Source: Bryobacteraceae bacterium (GTDB lineage Bacteria; Acidobacteriota; Terriglobia; Bryobacterales; Bryobacteraceae). From it: DNA of 64,000 nucleotides. The translations under genes were made by a program, and so were the position numbers. The DNA is taken from positions 1,240,001-1,304,000 of the forward strand of contig JAWKHH010000001.1 of the NCBI GenBank assembly GCA_041394945.1, written 5' to 3'. How positions within the stretch are numbered: the first letter of the stretch is position 1; every line of letters begins with the position of its first letter. Under the pieces are notes generated by a model. The model had not been told where the DNA came from. It did not search any database and worked only from the letters and a program-made list of their open reading frames with translations. Positions 17,503-25,281 of the stretch are shown here, in pieces.

Positions 17503-19020
17503 TTACTGGATCTCTTCTACTCCTGTTTCTGGACTCTTTATGGTATCAGATTCTACCGATTCCGATTCCGAAGAGTCAGCATTCTCAGCTACTTCCGCCG
17601 TAGCGTCCGTTTCGCTGGGGGGTTCAGGGTCCGGATCGGCCGGCGAATCGGCGGGCGGTTCGCCCGCCGGCTCAGCCAACTCCTGCCCGATAGCCTCGAC
17701 GGCTTCTTCCGTTGGCGCCGGCGCCAGATCGTCTTCCGGCGCGGCCACCAAGGCGGGTTCGAACTGGCTGTAGTAATCTACCACCGCGGCGTGGATCACG
17801 TTGACCATGCCAGGGTCGATTCCCGGGACCTGCCCGAGTTCCTCCGGCGTCATCGACCCGAGTTTTTCGACCGTGGTGATGCCGGCTTCCACCATTCTGG
17901 AGGCAGCCTCTTCCGGCACTCCGAAGTCGATCAGCACCGACACCGGAGCGCCGGGCGCCTGCAGAGCAAGCATTGCCGACTCGACCTCGATGCGCTTCTC
18001 TTCCTCACTCTTGATGTCAATCCGCCAGCCGAGCAGCTTCGCCGCCAGGCGGACATTCTGGCCCTTCTTGCCGATCGCCAGAGATAATTGCGAATCGTCG
18101 ACAATCACCTCCATGTGCTTTTCCGCGCCGTCGAGGATCGCCACCCGGGTGATCTTGGCGGGGCTCAGCGCATGCGTCGCGAAAACCACCGGATCTTCGG
18201 AGAACTCGATGATGTCGATCTTCTCACCGCGCAGCTCACGGATGATCGATTGAACGCGCATGCCCTTCATGCCGACGCAAGCGCCGACGCAATCGACGTC
18301 GCGATCCCGGCTCCACACGGCGATCTTGGTGCGCTCGCCGGCTTCGCGGGCGCAGCCTTTAATCACGACCGTGTTGTCGTAGATCTCGGGCACTTCCTGC
18401 TCGAAGAGGCGCATCACCAGCTCGGGAGCGGCGCGCGACACGATCACTCCGGCGTTCTTGCCGGTCTTCTCGACGGACTTGATGACGACGCGAATCCGTT
18501 CTCCAACGGAGAACGATTCCAACCGCGACTGTTCCTTTTTCGGAACCCGGGCTTCGGTCTTGCCGAGGTCCACCACGAGGTCGCCGGCCTCGATTCGCTT
18601 CACCGAGCAGTTCACCAATTCGCCGACGCGTCCGTAGTATTCGGCGTAGATGGTCTCGCGCTCAGCCTCGCGGATCTTCTGGAGGATCACCTGCTTCGCC
18701 GTCTGGGCCGAGATACGGCCCAGCGCGTCGGCCTTTCTCGGGATCTTCACTTCGTGGCCGATCTCGGCCGCCTTGCTGAGCTTGCGAGCCTGCTCGAGGT
18801 TGAGTTCGTTGATCGGGTCTTCGATGTTCTCGACCACCCGTTTCACCAAGTAGAGCTGCAGGTTACCTTTGTCGTCGAACTCCACCGACATGTCCTCTGT
18901 GGTCCGGAAGTGCCGCCGCGCCGCCACCACCATGGCGTCCTTGACCGCGTCGAAAACGATCTGCGGGTCGATACCTTTTTCCTTGCTCAGGATCTCGATG
19001 GACTGATAGATCGATGCCAA
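17503..19020 (-). CDS. nusA: Transcription termination/antitermination factor NusA
   Basis: 505 residues: an N-terminal RNA-polymerase-binding domain (IYQSIEILSKEKGIDPQIVFDAV), an S1 domain (VGELVNCSVKRIEAGDLVVD) and two KH domains with VDCVGACVGMKGMRVQSII and LSLAIGKKGQNVRLAAKL. A helix-hairpin-helix segment (FGVPEEAASRMVEAGITTVE) follows, then a very acidic, Glu/Ser/Pro-rich tail of about 90 residues. NusA modulates pausing and intrinsic termination. The hairpin in the operon leader is a plausible autoregulatory target. Confidence 0.96.
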   Translation of the reverse strand: MASIYQSIEILSKEKGIDPQIVFDAVKDAMVVAARRHFRTTEDMSVEFDDKGNLQLYLVKRVVENIEDPINELNLEQARKLSKAAEIGHEVKIPRKADALGRISAQTAKQVILQKIREAERETIYAEYYGRVGELVNCSVKRIEAGDLVVDLGKTEARVPKKEQSRLESFSVGERIRVVIKSVEKTGKNAGVIVSRAAPELVMRLFEQEVPEIYDNTVVIKGCAREAGERTKIAVWSRDRDVDCVGACVGMKGMRVQSIIRELRGEKIDIIEFSEDPVVFATHALSPAKITRVAILDGAEKHMEVIVDDSQLSLAIGKKGQNVRLAAKLLGWRIDIKSEEEKRIEVESAMLALQAPGAPVSVLIDFGVPEEAASRMVEAGITTVEKLGSMTPEELGQVPGIDPGMVNVIHAAVVDYYSQFEPALVAAPEDDLAPAPTEEAVEAIGQELAEPAGEPPADSPADPDPEPPSETDATAEVAENADSSESESVESDTIKSPETGVEEIQ

Positions 19021-19054
19021 GTTGACCTGCCTCTGCCTTTCCGATGGATTTCAA

Positions 19055-19540
19055 CTACCAGACGAACTTCAAGTTGGCGCGCTCGACGTTGTCGAGCCGG
19101 ATCTCGACGGCCTCGCCCTTGGGCGGTTCCAGGGTCAGCACGCCATCGCGGTAGGCGGCGAGCTTGCCCTCGAGATACTTACTCCGCTGAGACGCCTCCG
19201 GAAGCGGCTCCCTGAGGACCAGCTTCACGGCTTGCCCGGTGAACCGTTCGAAATCGCGGGGCTTCGACAACCGCCGCTCAACCCCGGGCGAACTCACTTC
19301 CAACGTGTAGGCTCCACCCTGCACCAGATCTTCGGCGTCGAGCGCTTCGTCGACTGTCCGCGAGATGTGCTCGCAGTCGGCGTGCGTGACTCCGTCCGGT
19401 TTGTCGATGAAGATGCGGAGCACCCGGCTCTTGCCGCCGCCAAGCCATTGCACGTCGACGGCTTCGATGCCGTCGCGGCGGCCCGCGAGTTCGACGATGC
19501 TCGTTACCTTTTCGATCAATTCGGTCTTACCTGCTGCCAT
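19055..19540 (-). CDS. rimP: Ribosome maturation factor RimP
   Basis: 161 residues from ATG 19540. A GTG at 19576 would extend it, but that codon is inside a terminator-like hairpin, so it is rejected. Typical RimP segments: VDVQWLGGGKSRVLRIFIDK, DCEHISRTVDEALDAEDLV and YTLEVSSPGVERRLSKPRDFER, followed by the Sm-like C-terminal domain. It assists 30S assembly and heads the operon leading into nusA and infB. Its promoter (TATAAT at 19600-19605) and attenuator hairpin lie directly upstream. Confidence 0.93.
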   Translation of the reverse strand: MAAGKTELIEKVTSIVELAGRRDGIEAVDVQWLGGGKSRVLRIFIDKPDGVTHADCEHISRTVDEALDAEDLVQGGAYTLEVSSPGVERRLSKPRDFERFTGQAVKLVLREPLPEASQRSKYLEGKLAAYRDGVLTLEPPKGEAVEIRLDNVERANLKFVW

Positions 19541-19554
19541 GGTCGCGCACCAAC

Positions 19555-19576
19555 AAAAAAGTGGGCTTTCGCCCAC
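19555..19576 (-). terminator. Intrinsic terminator/attenuator in the rimP leader
   Basis: On the minus strand GTGGGC-GAAA-GCCCAC is followed at once by TTTTTT: a perfect 6-bp GC-rich stem with a GAAA tetraloop and U tract. It ends 14 bp before the rimP ATG and lies downstream of the predicted promoter, so it would act as an attenuator of the rimP-nusA-infB transcript. Similar rimP leader terminators are known in other bacteria. Confidence 0.75.
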
Positions 19577-19599
19577 TGGCTGTGCTGGACACTAGAATC

Positions 19600-19605
19600 A
19601 TTATA
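19600..19605 (-). promoter_or_regulatory. -10 box of the rimP operon
   Basis: A perfect TATAAT on the minus strand, preceded by TG one base upstream in the extended -10 style (TGTATAATG). The -35 region is weak (GAAGGG at 17-bp spacing). It abuts the ATG of the divergent cyclase gene (19607). Predicted transcription start is near 19593, leaving a leader of about 50 nt that contains the terminator hairpin. Confidence 0.6.
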
Positions 19606-19606
19606 C

Positions 19607-20584
19607 ATGACACCTTCCAAATCCCTTCTCGTTGCGCTCGCGGTGTGCGGGTTCTGTTTACAAGGGCAAACCGCACGTCCTCCGGTAACCGCGGCCACGG
19701 TGGAATCGTGGATGAAAGAGTTGTCGAACTGGGGCCGATGGGGGGCTTCGGACGAGCTTGGCGCCATCAACTTGATCACCCCGGAGAAGCGCCGCGCGGC
19801 CGCCCGCCTGGTCCGCGACGGCGTGACGGTCTCGATGGCGCACAATGTCGTCAAGGAGAAGATGGCCGACAATCCGTCGCCGTTCGCACATGAAATGACG
19901 GCCACCGGCGCGGGTAGCGGACAGTTCGCAGTGGACCGCTACGGCGTCTCCTACCACGGATTCGCCCACAGCCACATGGATGCGCTGTGCCATATGTTCT
20001 GGAACGGCAAGCTCTACAACGGCTATGAGCGCGCGACGGTCAGCGAACAGGGCGCCGGCCGGCTCGGGATTCAGAACCTCAAGAACGGGATCTTCACGCG
20101 GGCGGTGCTGATGGATATCCCGCGGCTCAAGGGAGTGGAGTGGCTCGAACCTGGCACGGCGATCTATCCGGAGGATCTCGATGCGTGGGAGAAGAAGTCC
20201 GGAGCCAAGGTGACGGCGGGCGACATCGTACTGATCCACACGGGGCGTTGGGCGTTGCGCAAGGCCAAAGGGCCGTGGGCGATTTCCAACAACGCCGCCG
20301 GCCTCCATGCCTCCTGCGCACGGTGGCTGAAGGCGCGCGACGCGGCGATTCTCGGCTCAGACGGCGCGAGCGACGTGATGCCCTCGCAGGTGGAGGGGGT
20401 TCGGCAGCCGATTCACCAACTCGTGCTGATCGCGATGGGGATGCCGATTTTCGACAACCTCGACCTGGACGACGTGGCGAGGGAAGCGGCGGCGCGGAAG
20501 CGGTGGGCGTTTCTGGTGACGGCCGGTCCGCTGGCGGTGGAGGGCGGGACGGGGTCGCCGCTCAATCCGATCGCGGTGTTTTGA
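19607..20584 (+). CDS. Cyclase-family metal-dependent hydrolase (kynurenine formamidase-like), exported
   Basis: 325 residues from ATG 19607, with a signal peptide (MTPSKSLLVALAVCGFCLQG). It belongs to the putative cyclase/kynurenine formamidase family (PF04199): metal-binding HSHMDALCH (FAHSHMDALCHMFWNGKLYN) and GDIVLIHTGRWALRKAKGPW are visible. Such enzymes hydrolyse formamide, lactone or related bonds; the natural substrate is unknown. A TAGAAT lies eight bases before the ATG. The gene is divergent from rimP, and its 3' end overlaps a truncated DUF4276 frame by 23 bp. Confidence 0.85.
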   Translation: MTPSKSLLVALAVCGFCLQGQTARPPVTAATVESWMKELSNWGRWGASDELGAINLITPEKRRAAARLVRDGVTVSMAHNVVKEKMADNPSPFAHEMTATGAGSGQFAVDRYGVSYHGFAHSHMDALCHMFWNGKLYNGYERATVSEQGAGRLGIQNLKNGIFTRAVLMDIPRLKGVEWLEPGTAIYPEDLDAWEKKSGAKVTAGDIVLIHTGRWALRKAKGPWAISNNAAGLHASCARWLKARDAAILGSDGASDVMPSQVEGVRQPIHQLVLIAMGMPIFDNLDLDDVAREAAARKRWAFLVTAGPLAVEGGTGSPLNPIAVF

Positions 20585-20759
20585 GGACGGCGGCGAGGGC
20601 GAGATAACGCTCGAATTCGGATTCGCGGTGCAGCATCTGGCTTTTCGCCATCCGGATCGGGCGAGGAATCGCGACCTCGGGGACCAACTGTCGGAGCAAC
20701 TCCGGCAGCGCGCGCTCATCGGCGTGACCCTCTACAATCGCGACGATCGTACCAGGCAT
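20562..20759 (-). pseudogene. Truncated DUF4276 (TOPRIM-like) fragment
   Basis: A 65-residue frame whose sequence (VAIVEGHADERALPELLRQL, then IPRPIRMAKSQMLHRESEFE) matches the N-terminal third of DUF4276 proteins as I know them, usually about 200 residues and TOPRIM-like. It stops after LALAAVLKTPRSD, before the conserved acidic D-A-D-D-D region, so it is very likely inactive. It sits 13 bp after the AAA ATPase, the usual partner order, and runs into the end of the convergent cyclase gene. An alternative is a short stand-alone protein. Confidence 0.65.
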
Positions 20760-20772
20760 GGTCAGAACAGCT

Positions 20773-21927
20773 TCAACTGCTGGGAACGCTCTCGAAGAGG
20801 CGGATGTCCGGTTTGAGCTGGTTCAACCGTAACAGCTCACCGGCGCTGAAGAGGTGCTCCTGCAGAACCTTTCGATTGGATTCGGCAACCGGAGAGACCT
20901 TCGTCACTCCGCTTTCGGCCACAACCGACAGCAAGCTTCCAGCGTCGATCTTCCTGTCGTCGATCAGATCCGGGCTGTGGGTGGTGACGAGCACCTGGCG
21001 AAACTGGCTCGCCTCGACAAGGGCGTCGAGGAGGGCTCCGCTCGCCCCGGGGTGAAGCGCCGCCGCCGGTTCTTCAATGCCCACCAGCGGCGCGGACGTA
21101 CCGGATCCGTTGCCGGTTTGGAATAGCGACACCAGCACCCCCAAGGCACGAAGGGTTCCATCCGACATGTTCGATGCCTGAAACCTCCAAGGATGAGCAG
21201 ATCCCTGCATTTGCTGCCGGAACTCCAGTGTTTCCTTCTGTCCCATCCCTCTGCGCTCCACGTCCTCGATGCCGGCGACGACCTGACTCAGGTACTCGAC
21301 GATTCGCTCCTTCGCAGAGACCTGTTCCGCCTCGAGATGGGCGAGTACGCTGGCGAGGTTCCTACCGTCCCGAGCGAGCAGCACGCCAGCATCCGGCGGT
21401 TGGTGGTCGCGGATCTGCTCGGGGTTGAGACTATAGAACCCCATGCTGCTCAATGCGTCATACGCCGGCCGGACTTCAGGAAAACCGGAGAGATTTCCGA
21501 AGTAGAGACGGTCACCCGTCACAGCAGGACCGGCGAGCGTGGTCTGAACAACCTCGCCGTTCGAAACTTCGTAGCGGTGGGACCGGAACGAGAACCGTTC
21601 GCGGCGGACGCGAAAGCCCCCGTTTGGCATCGCACCCACCTCGAACGCGAAGTGCCCAGTTTGCTCTTTGATAGCAAAATCGAGCCGGATTCCGAAGTGC
21701 GTCGGATGGCCCCCACTGTGCCTCCGCACTTCGTTGATGCCGCCTCGATCGCGCAGAGCATGATCGAGCGTCGAGCGGAGGGCATCCGTAACGAAGCCGA
21801 GGGCGTCGAGAAAGTTACTCTTGCCCGACCCGTTCTGGCCAACCAGAAATGTGAGGTCTTCCAGATCTACGTTGCAGGCGCCGATACTCCGGTAGTTTTT
21901 GATCTGGACCCGATGAACGAACTTTAT
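20773..21927 (-). CDS. AAA_21-type ATPase (SMC/OLD-like) lacking a standard start codon
   Basis: Reading from 21927 gives 384 residues beginning KFVHRVQIKNYRSIGACNVD, with Walker A GQNGSGKS at 30-37, a Q-loop region, SNMSDGTLRALG signature, Walker B LVGIEEPAAALHPG and H-loop TTHSPDLID. The first codon by homology is ATA, not ATG. The only standard starts are far inside (GTG 21729), which would remove Walker A. This family pairs with DUF4276, here truncated downstream. It may be a decayed two-gene defence module resembling OLD or PARIS systems. It follows the D-aminopeptidase gene by 11 bp. Confidence 0.75.
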   Translation of the reverse strand: MKFVHRVQIKNYRSIGACNVDLEDLTFLVGQNGSGKSNFLDALGFVTDALRSTLDHALRDRGGINEVRRHSGGHPTHFGIRLDFAIKEQTGHFAFEVGAMPNGGFRVRRERFSFRSHRYEVSNGEVVQTTLAGPAVTGDRLYFGNLSGFPEVRPAYDALSSMGFYSLNPEQIRDHQPPDAGVLLARDGRNLASVLAHLEAEQVSAKERIVEYLSQVVAGIEDVERRGMGQKETLEFRQQMQGSAHPWRFQASNMSDGTLRALGVLVSLFQTGNGSGTSAPLVGIEEPAAALHPGASGALLDALVEASQFRQVLVTTHSPDLIDDRKIDAGSLLSVVAESGVTKVSPVAESNRKVLQEHLFSAGELLRLNQLKPDIRLFESVPSS

Positions 21928-21938
21928 GTGGTTTGCCG

Positions 21939-22766
21939 CTACCGAACCCGGTAGCGCCGCCAGACCTCCAGGATATCCTTGCCGCGAAAACGGATGGTGC
22001 GGTCGTCGAGGACCTCGGCCGCGGTCCGGAATTCAGAGTCGATCGGCAGGGAGTTGCGCGTGGTGTATTCGATCTCCAGCGTCATCGGTCCGGGTACCAC
22101 ATACGGCTTGACCTTTCCGATTTTTGCGACGCTCCGTTTGGCCCCTTCGAAGATCGCCTTGCGTGCTGACTCCGCCGACAGGCTGATGCAGGTGTAGCGT
22201 CCGATTCCCTCCTTGACCTCGACCATCTCCGCGTCGGGCACGATCTCGCGCAGTTCGGCGACCGCTGCCCGGTCGCCCGTCAGCAGAATCGCTGGAGTGC
22301 CGAAGTGCCCCGCCATGGCCGCGATGACGTCGATCTCGCCCACGGGCTTCCCGTTCAGCTTCATGGTCTGGATGCCGAGCGAGCTGTAGCTGTGCGCCAT
22401 GATCCCGCCGCGAATATTCGCCTTGCTGTGCTGGCCGACGTAGGCAACGGCGCTGAACTTGCGCTCCATCAGCATCGACGCGCCGAGGCCGCCCATGACG
22501 AGCTTCGCTTTCGGGATGGTGAGGGTGGAGAGGGTCTGGCTTCCGTCGTGACCGTCCCAGACGATCACCTCCTTGGCGCCGCCGGCGAGAAAGCCGTCGA
22601 CGGCCGCGTTGATCTCGCCCGTGAGAAGCTGGCGCATCTCGGGGTCTTTCGGGTCGGTCTGCTCCTGGCGACATACACCCCCAACGCCTTCGGCGTCGGT
22701 GATCAGGAAGATGGTTTGCGGATAGGCTGCGGCACAGAGGACGAACAGCGCGGCGAAATGCTTCAT
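21939..22766 (-). CDS. D-aminopeptidase DppA-family (M55) zinc peptidase, exported
   Basis: 275 residues from ATG 22766 with a signal peptide (MKHFAALFVLCAAAYPQ). The M55/DppA family signature FLITDAEGVGGVCRQ carries metal ligands D and E. Further family features are VIVWDGHDGS, YVGQHSKANIRGGIMAHSYS and GEIDVIAAMAGHFGTPAILL. Family members are decameric D-amino-acid peptidases that process peptidoglycan-type D-peptides. TATACT lies six bases before ATG on this strand, so a leaderless transcript is likely. The gene is divergent from the PPC-domain gene. Confidence 0.88.
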   Translation of the reverse strand: MKHFAALFVLCAAAYPQTIFLITDAEGVGGVCRQEQTDPKDPEMRQLLTGEINAAVDGFLAGGAKEVIVWDGHDGSQTLSTLTIPKAKLVMGGLGASMLMERKFSAVAYVGQHSKANIRGGIMAHSYSSLGIQTMKLNGKPVGEIDVIAAMAGHFGTPAILLTGDRAAVAELREIVPDAEMVEVKEGIGRYTCISLSAESARKAIFEGAKRSVAKIGKVKPYVVPGPMTLEIEYTTRNSLPIDSEFRTAAEVLDDRTIRFRGKDILEVWRRYRVR

Positions 22767-22772
22767 GGGGGA

Positions 22773-22798
22773 AGTATACGCGGCGAATCGGGTATCCT
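22773..22798. promoter_or_regulatory. Divergent leaderless-type promoters
   Basis: Minus strand: TATACT at 22773-22778 followed by six bases and the ATG of the D-aminopeptidase. Plus strand: TATCCT at 22793-22798 followed by seven bases and the ATG of the PPC gene. The 39-bp intergenic region leaves no room for ordinary leaders with ribosome sites, and none are seen. Confidence 0.5.
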
Positions 22799-22805
22799 TC
22801 CACTG

Positions 22806-23348
22806 ATGAAGCTCGCCATTGTTGCAGGTTGCCTGATTGCCGCTTCGGCCACGGCGCAAAAGACCCATACGGAAATCACGAAGCCGACCACGCCGCGCGA
22901 CGATTCGAAAGCGAACTCGGCATCGGTGCCGGATGTCTACGCGATCGATACGCAATTCCGGCGCGTGGTGGTGCTGCGCTTCAAGTATCAGACCGACCTG
23001 CTCGGCGGGCTCGAAAAGATGATGGCCGAGCAGAAGATCAAGAACGCGGTGTTTCTATCGGGGATCGGTTCGGTTCGCAACTACCACGTGCATTCGGTGA
23101 GCAACCGCGAGTTCCCTTCGAAGAACATGTTCGTCAAGGACCCGGCGACTCCGGCCGACATCATCTCGATCAACGGCTACGTGATCGGCGGGCGCATCCA
23201 CGCCCACATGACGCTGACCGACGGGGACAAGTCCTGGGGTGGGCACATCGAGCCGGGGAATCCCGTCTTCACATTTGCGATCGTGACACTGGGAGTTCTT
23301 CCGGATGACGTGGACCTGTCAAAGGTCGACGACAAGACCTATCGTTGA
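22806..23348 (+). CDS. Secreted PPC/DUF296-domain protein
   Basis: 180 residues from ATG 22806. Residues 1-17 look like a signal peptide (MKLAIVAGCLIAASATA). The rest is a PPC (DUF296) domain: VLRFKYQTDLLGGLEKMM, AVFLSGIGSVRNYHVH, ISINGYVIGGRIHAHMTLTD and GGHIEPGNPVFTFAIVTLG, including the conserved R-x-H-x-H. PPC domains are best known from AT-hook DNA-binding proteins and cytoplasmic trimeric proteins, so an exported copy is unusual. The function is unknown. Confidence 0.8.
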   Translation: MKLAIVAGCLIAASATAQKTHTEITKPTTPRDDSKANSASVPDVYAIDTQFRRVVVLRFKYQTDLLGGLEKMMAEQKIKNAVFLSGIGSVRNYHVHSVSNREFPSKNMFVKDPATPADIISINGYVIGGRIHAHMTLTDGDKSWGGHIEPGNPVFTFAIVTLGVLPDDVDLSKVDDKTYR

Positions 23349-23854
23349 GCCGATTTGGGGCCAAGCCGGCGCTCGATCTGACGGGCAAGGAGGCTTGCCT
23401 TCCCCTCGCCGCCGCCAGCCAGCAGAGCCATCCCCGTATCCGCTGGCCTCCCCGTTGCGAGCAGCGCCTCGCTCGGAATCGTCCGGAAATCGACAATCCG
23501 GAAAGGCACGCGGACCTTCCCCACCAGAACCGACTTCGGCATCCGTTCCTTCGCCCGGCCCACATACAACACCACCTGCTCCACAGCGCAACGATGCCGC
23601 TGAGCCAGCAGATGGTAGTAGATGCCCTGGCGATGGCGGATATCGCGGTCGTTTGTGCTCTGGAACTCGATATGGAAGATCGATCCGTCCGCCATCGGCG
23701 CCACGATGTCAGCCGTGCGGGACTCCACCACCGGCAATTCCACGTTCACGAACGCGCGAATGGCCTGCCCGCCGGACAACACCCCGACGAGCGATGGGCG
23801 GTCGCGCTCGAAGATTTCCTTCAGCGCCGCATCGAAATCGAATCGTACCTGCAC
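23339..23854 (-). CDS. Rpn-family nuclease/transposase-like protein (PD-(D/E)XK)
   Basis: 171 residues from GTG 23854 (VQVRFDFDAALKEIFERD); an ATG at 23917 gives 192 residues but would overlap the DUF1501 gene. The Rpn (YhgA-like) family catalytic pattern is visible: ADIVAPMADGSIFHIEFQST carries the D and E-x-Q of a restriction-endonuclease fold, followed by RHRQGIYYHLLAQ and VVLYVGRA. Rpn proteins promote RecA-independent recombination. The copy lacks the DUF4351-like C-terminal tail seen in its broken relative at 35369-36249. It ends inside the PPC gene (10-bp overlap). Confidence 0.7.
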   Translation of the reverse strand: MQVRFDFDAALKEIFERDRPSLVGVLSGGQAIRAFVNVELPVVESRTADIVAPMADGSIFHIEFQSTNDRDIRHRQGIYYHLLAQRHRCAVEQVVLYVGRAKERMPKSVLVGKVRVPFRIVDFRTIPSEALLATGRPADTGMALLAGGGEGKASLLARQIERRLGPKSAQR

Positions 23855-23885
23855 GTCATATGAAGCGCGCCGCCGGCTGAACTTC

Positions 23886-25277
23886 TCACGCCACCAGCGC
23901 CCGCAACACCTCGCCATGCACGTCCGTCAAGCGATACTCTCGCCCTTGGAACTTGTACGTCAATCGCGTGTGCTCGAGGCCAAGCAGGTGCAGCATGGTC
24001 GCCTGGAGATCGTGTACCGTCACCGGATGTTCAGCCACCTTGTACCCCAACTCGTCGGTGGAACCGTAGCGCACGCCCGGCTTCACGCCGCCGCCCGCCA
24101 TCCACAACGTGAACTGCCGGTGATGATCGCGCCCGATGAGAGGATCGTTCGGATCGCCCTGCCGCATCGGAGTCCGCCCGAATTCGCCGCCCCAAACGAG
24201 CAGGGTTTCGTCGAGCAACCCGCGCTGCGCGAGGTCGGTCACCAGCGCCGCCGCACCTTGATCCACCTCCGCGCAGATGCGCGGGAAATGCTCCTTGAGG
24301 TTGATGCGCGTCCCCCCGTGGTGATCCCACTCTCCGTGAGTGAGCATCACGAATCGCACACCGCGCTCGACGAGCCGGCGCGCCAGCAGCGCGTTGTTCG
24401 AGAACGATTTCTTCCCCGGCTCGGCGCCGTAGAGCTTCCGCACATGCTCAGGTTCGCCGCGGATGTCCATCAGCTCGGGGACGCTCGCCTGCATCCGATA
24501 GGCCATCTCGAAGGCCGCCATGCGGGTGGCGATTTCGGGATCGCCGCAGGTGTCGAACTTGTGCTGGTTGATCAGCCGTAGCGTATCGAGCGACGCGCGC
24601 CGGTCGTCGCTGGTCATCCCCTCAGGGTTCGAAAGCGCGAGCACCGGATCGCCGCCGGAACGAAACGGCACGCCCTGGTACACCGTCGGCAAAAAGCCAC
24701 TGCCGTGGCAGAACGTCCCGCAGCGGCCCGCGCGGCCCGATTGCAGCAGCACGAAGCCCGGCAGGTTCTCCGCCTCGCTCCCGAGCCCGTAGTTGATCCA
24801 CGCGCCCATCGACGGCCGTCCGGGCCGCTGGTGTCCGGTGAACATCTTCAACTCGGCCGGCGAGTGGTTGAACTGGTCCGTGGTCATCGAATAGATAAAC
24901 GCCAGCCGGTCCACCACGCCCGCGGTATGCGGCAACATGTTCGACACCCACGTCCCGGTTTGCCCATGCTGCCGGAACTCGAACGGCGACCCGAGCAGCA
25001 TCGGCCGACCGCTGATGAAAGCGAACCGCTCGCCGGCCACCAGTTCCTCCGGCACGGGCGTCCCATGCATCTGCCGGAGCTTTGGTTTGAAGTCGAAAAG
25101 ATCCAACTGCGATGGCGCACCCGACATCAGCATGAAGATCACATGCTTGGCTTTGGGCGCGAAATGGGGTTGGCGCGTAGCGGCCGCCGCGGTGGGATTG
25201 ATGAGATTCGCGAGCGCCATGCCGCCCAGGCCGAAGGCCGATCTCAGCAAGTCGCGTCTCGATACCGGTTCGTACAT
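23886..25277 (-). CDS. DUF1501 Tat-exported sulfatase-like protein
   Basis: 463 residues with a twin-arginine signal (SRRDLLRSAFGLGGMALANL). It belongs to DUF1501, an alkaline-phosphatase/sulfatase-fold family abundant in planctomycetes and acidobacteria. Signature stretches: HVIFMLMSGAPSQLDLFDFK, GHQRPGRPSMGAWINYGLGS, FVMLTHGEWDHHGG and LLDETLLVWGGEFGRTP. It is separated from the upstream Planctomycete cytochrome protein by 4 bp, the classic paired arrangement. The substrate and the role of the pair are unproven. Confidence 0.92.
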   Translation of the reverse strand: MYEPVSRRDLLRSAFGLGGMALANLINPTAAAATRQPHFAPKAKHVIFMLMSGAPSQLDLFDFKPKLRQMHGTPVPEELVAGERFAFISGRPMLLGSPFEFRQHGQTGTWVSNMLPHTAGVVDRLAFIYSMTTDQFNHSPAELKMFTGHQRPGRPSMGAWINYGLGSEAENLPGFVLLQSGRAGRCGTFCHGSGFLPTVYQGVPFRSGGDPVLALSNPEGMTSDDRRASLDTLRLINQHKFDTCGDPEIATRMAAFEMAYRMQASVPELMDIRGEPEHVRKLYGAEPGKKSFSNNALLARRLVERGVRFVMLTHGEWDHHGGTRINLKEHFPRICAEVDQGAAALVTDLAQRGLLDETLLVWGGEFGRTPMRQGDPNDPLIGRDHHRQFTLWMAGGGVKPGVRYGSTDELGYKVAEHPVTVHDLQATMLHLLGLEHTRLTYKFQGREYRLTDVHGEVLRALVA

Positions 25278-25281
25278 AGGC

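Noticed and set aside
19541..19576. GTG 19576 as rimP start
   Set aside because: The codon is part of the terminator stem and the extra residues do not resemble RimP; ATG 19540 gives the usual length.
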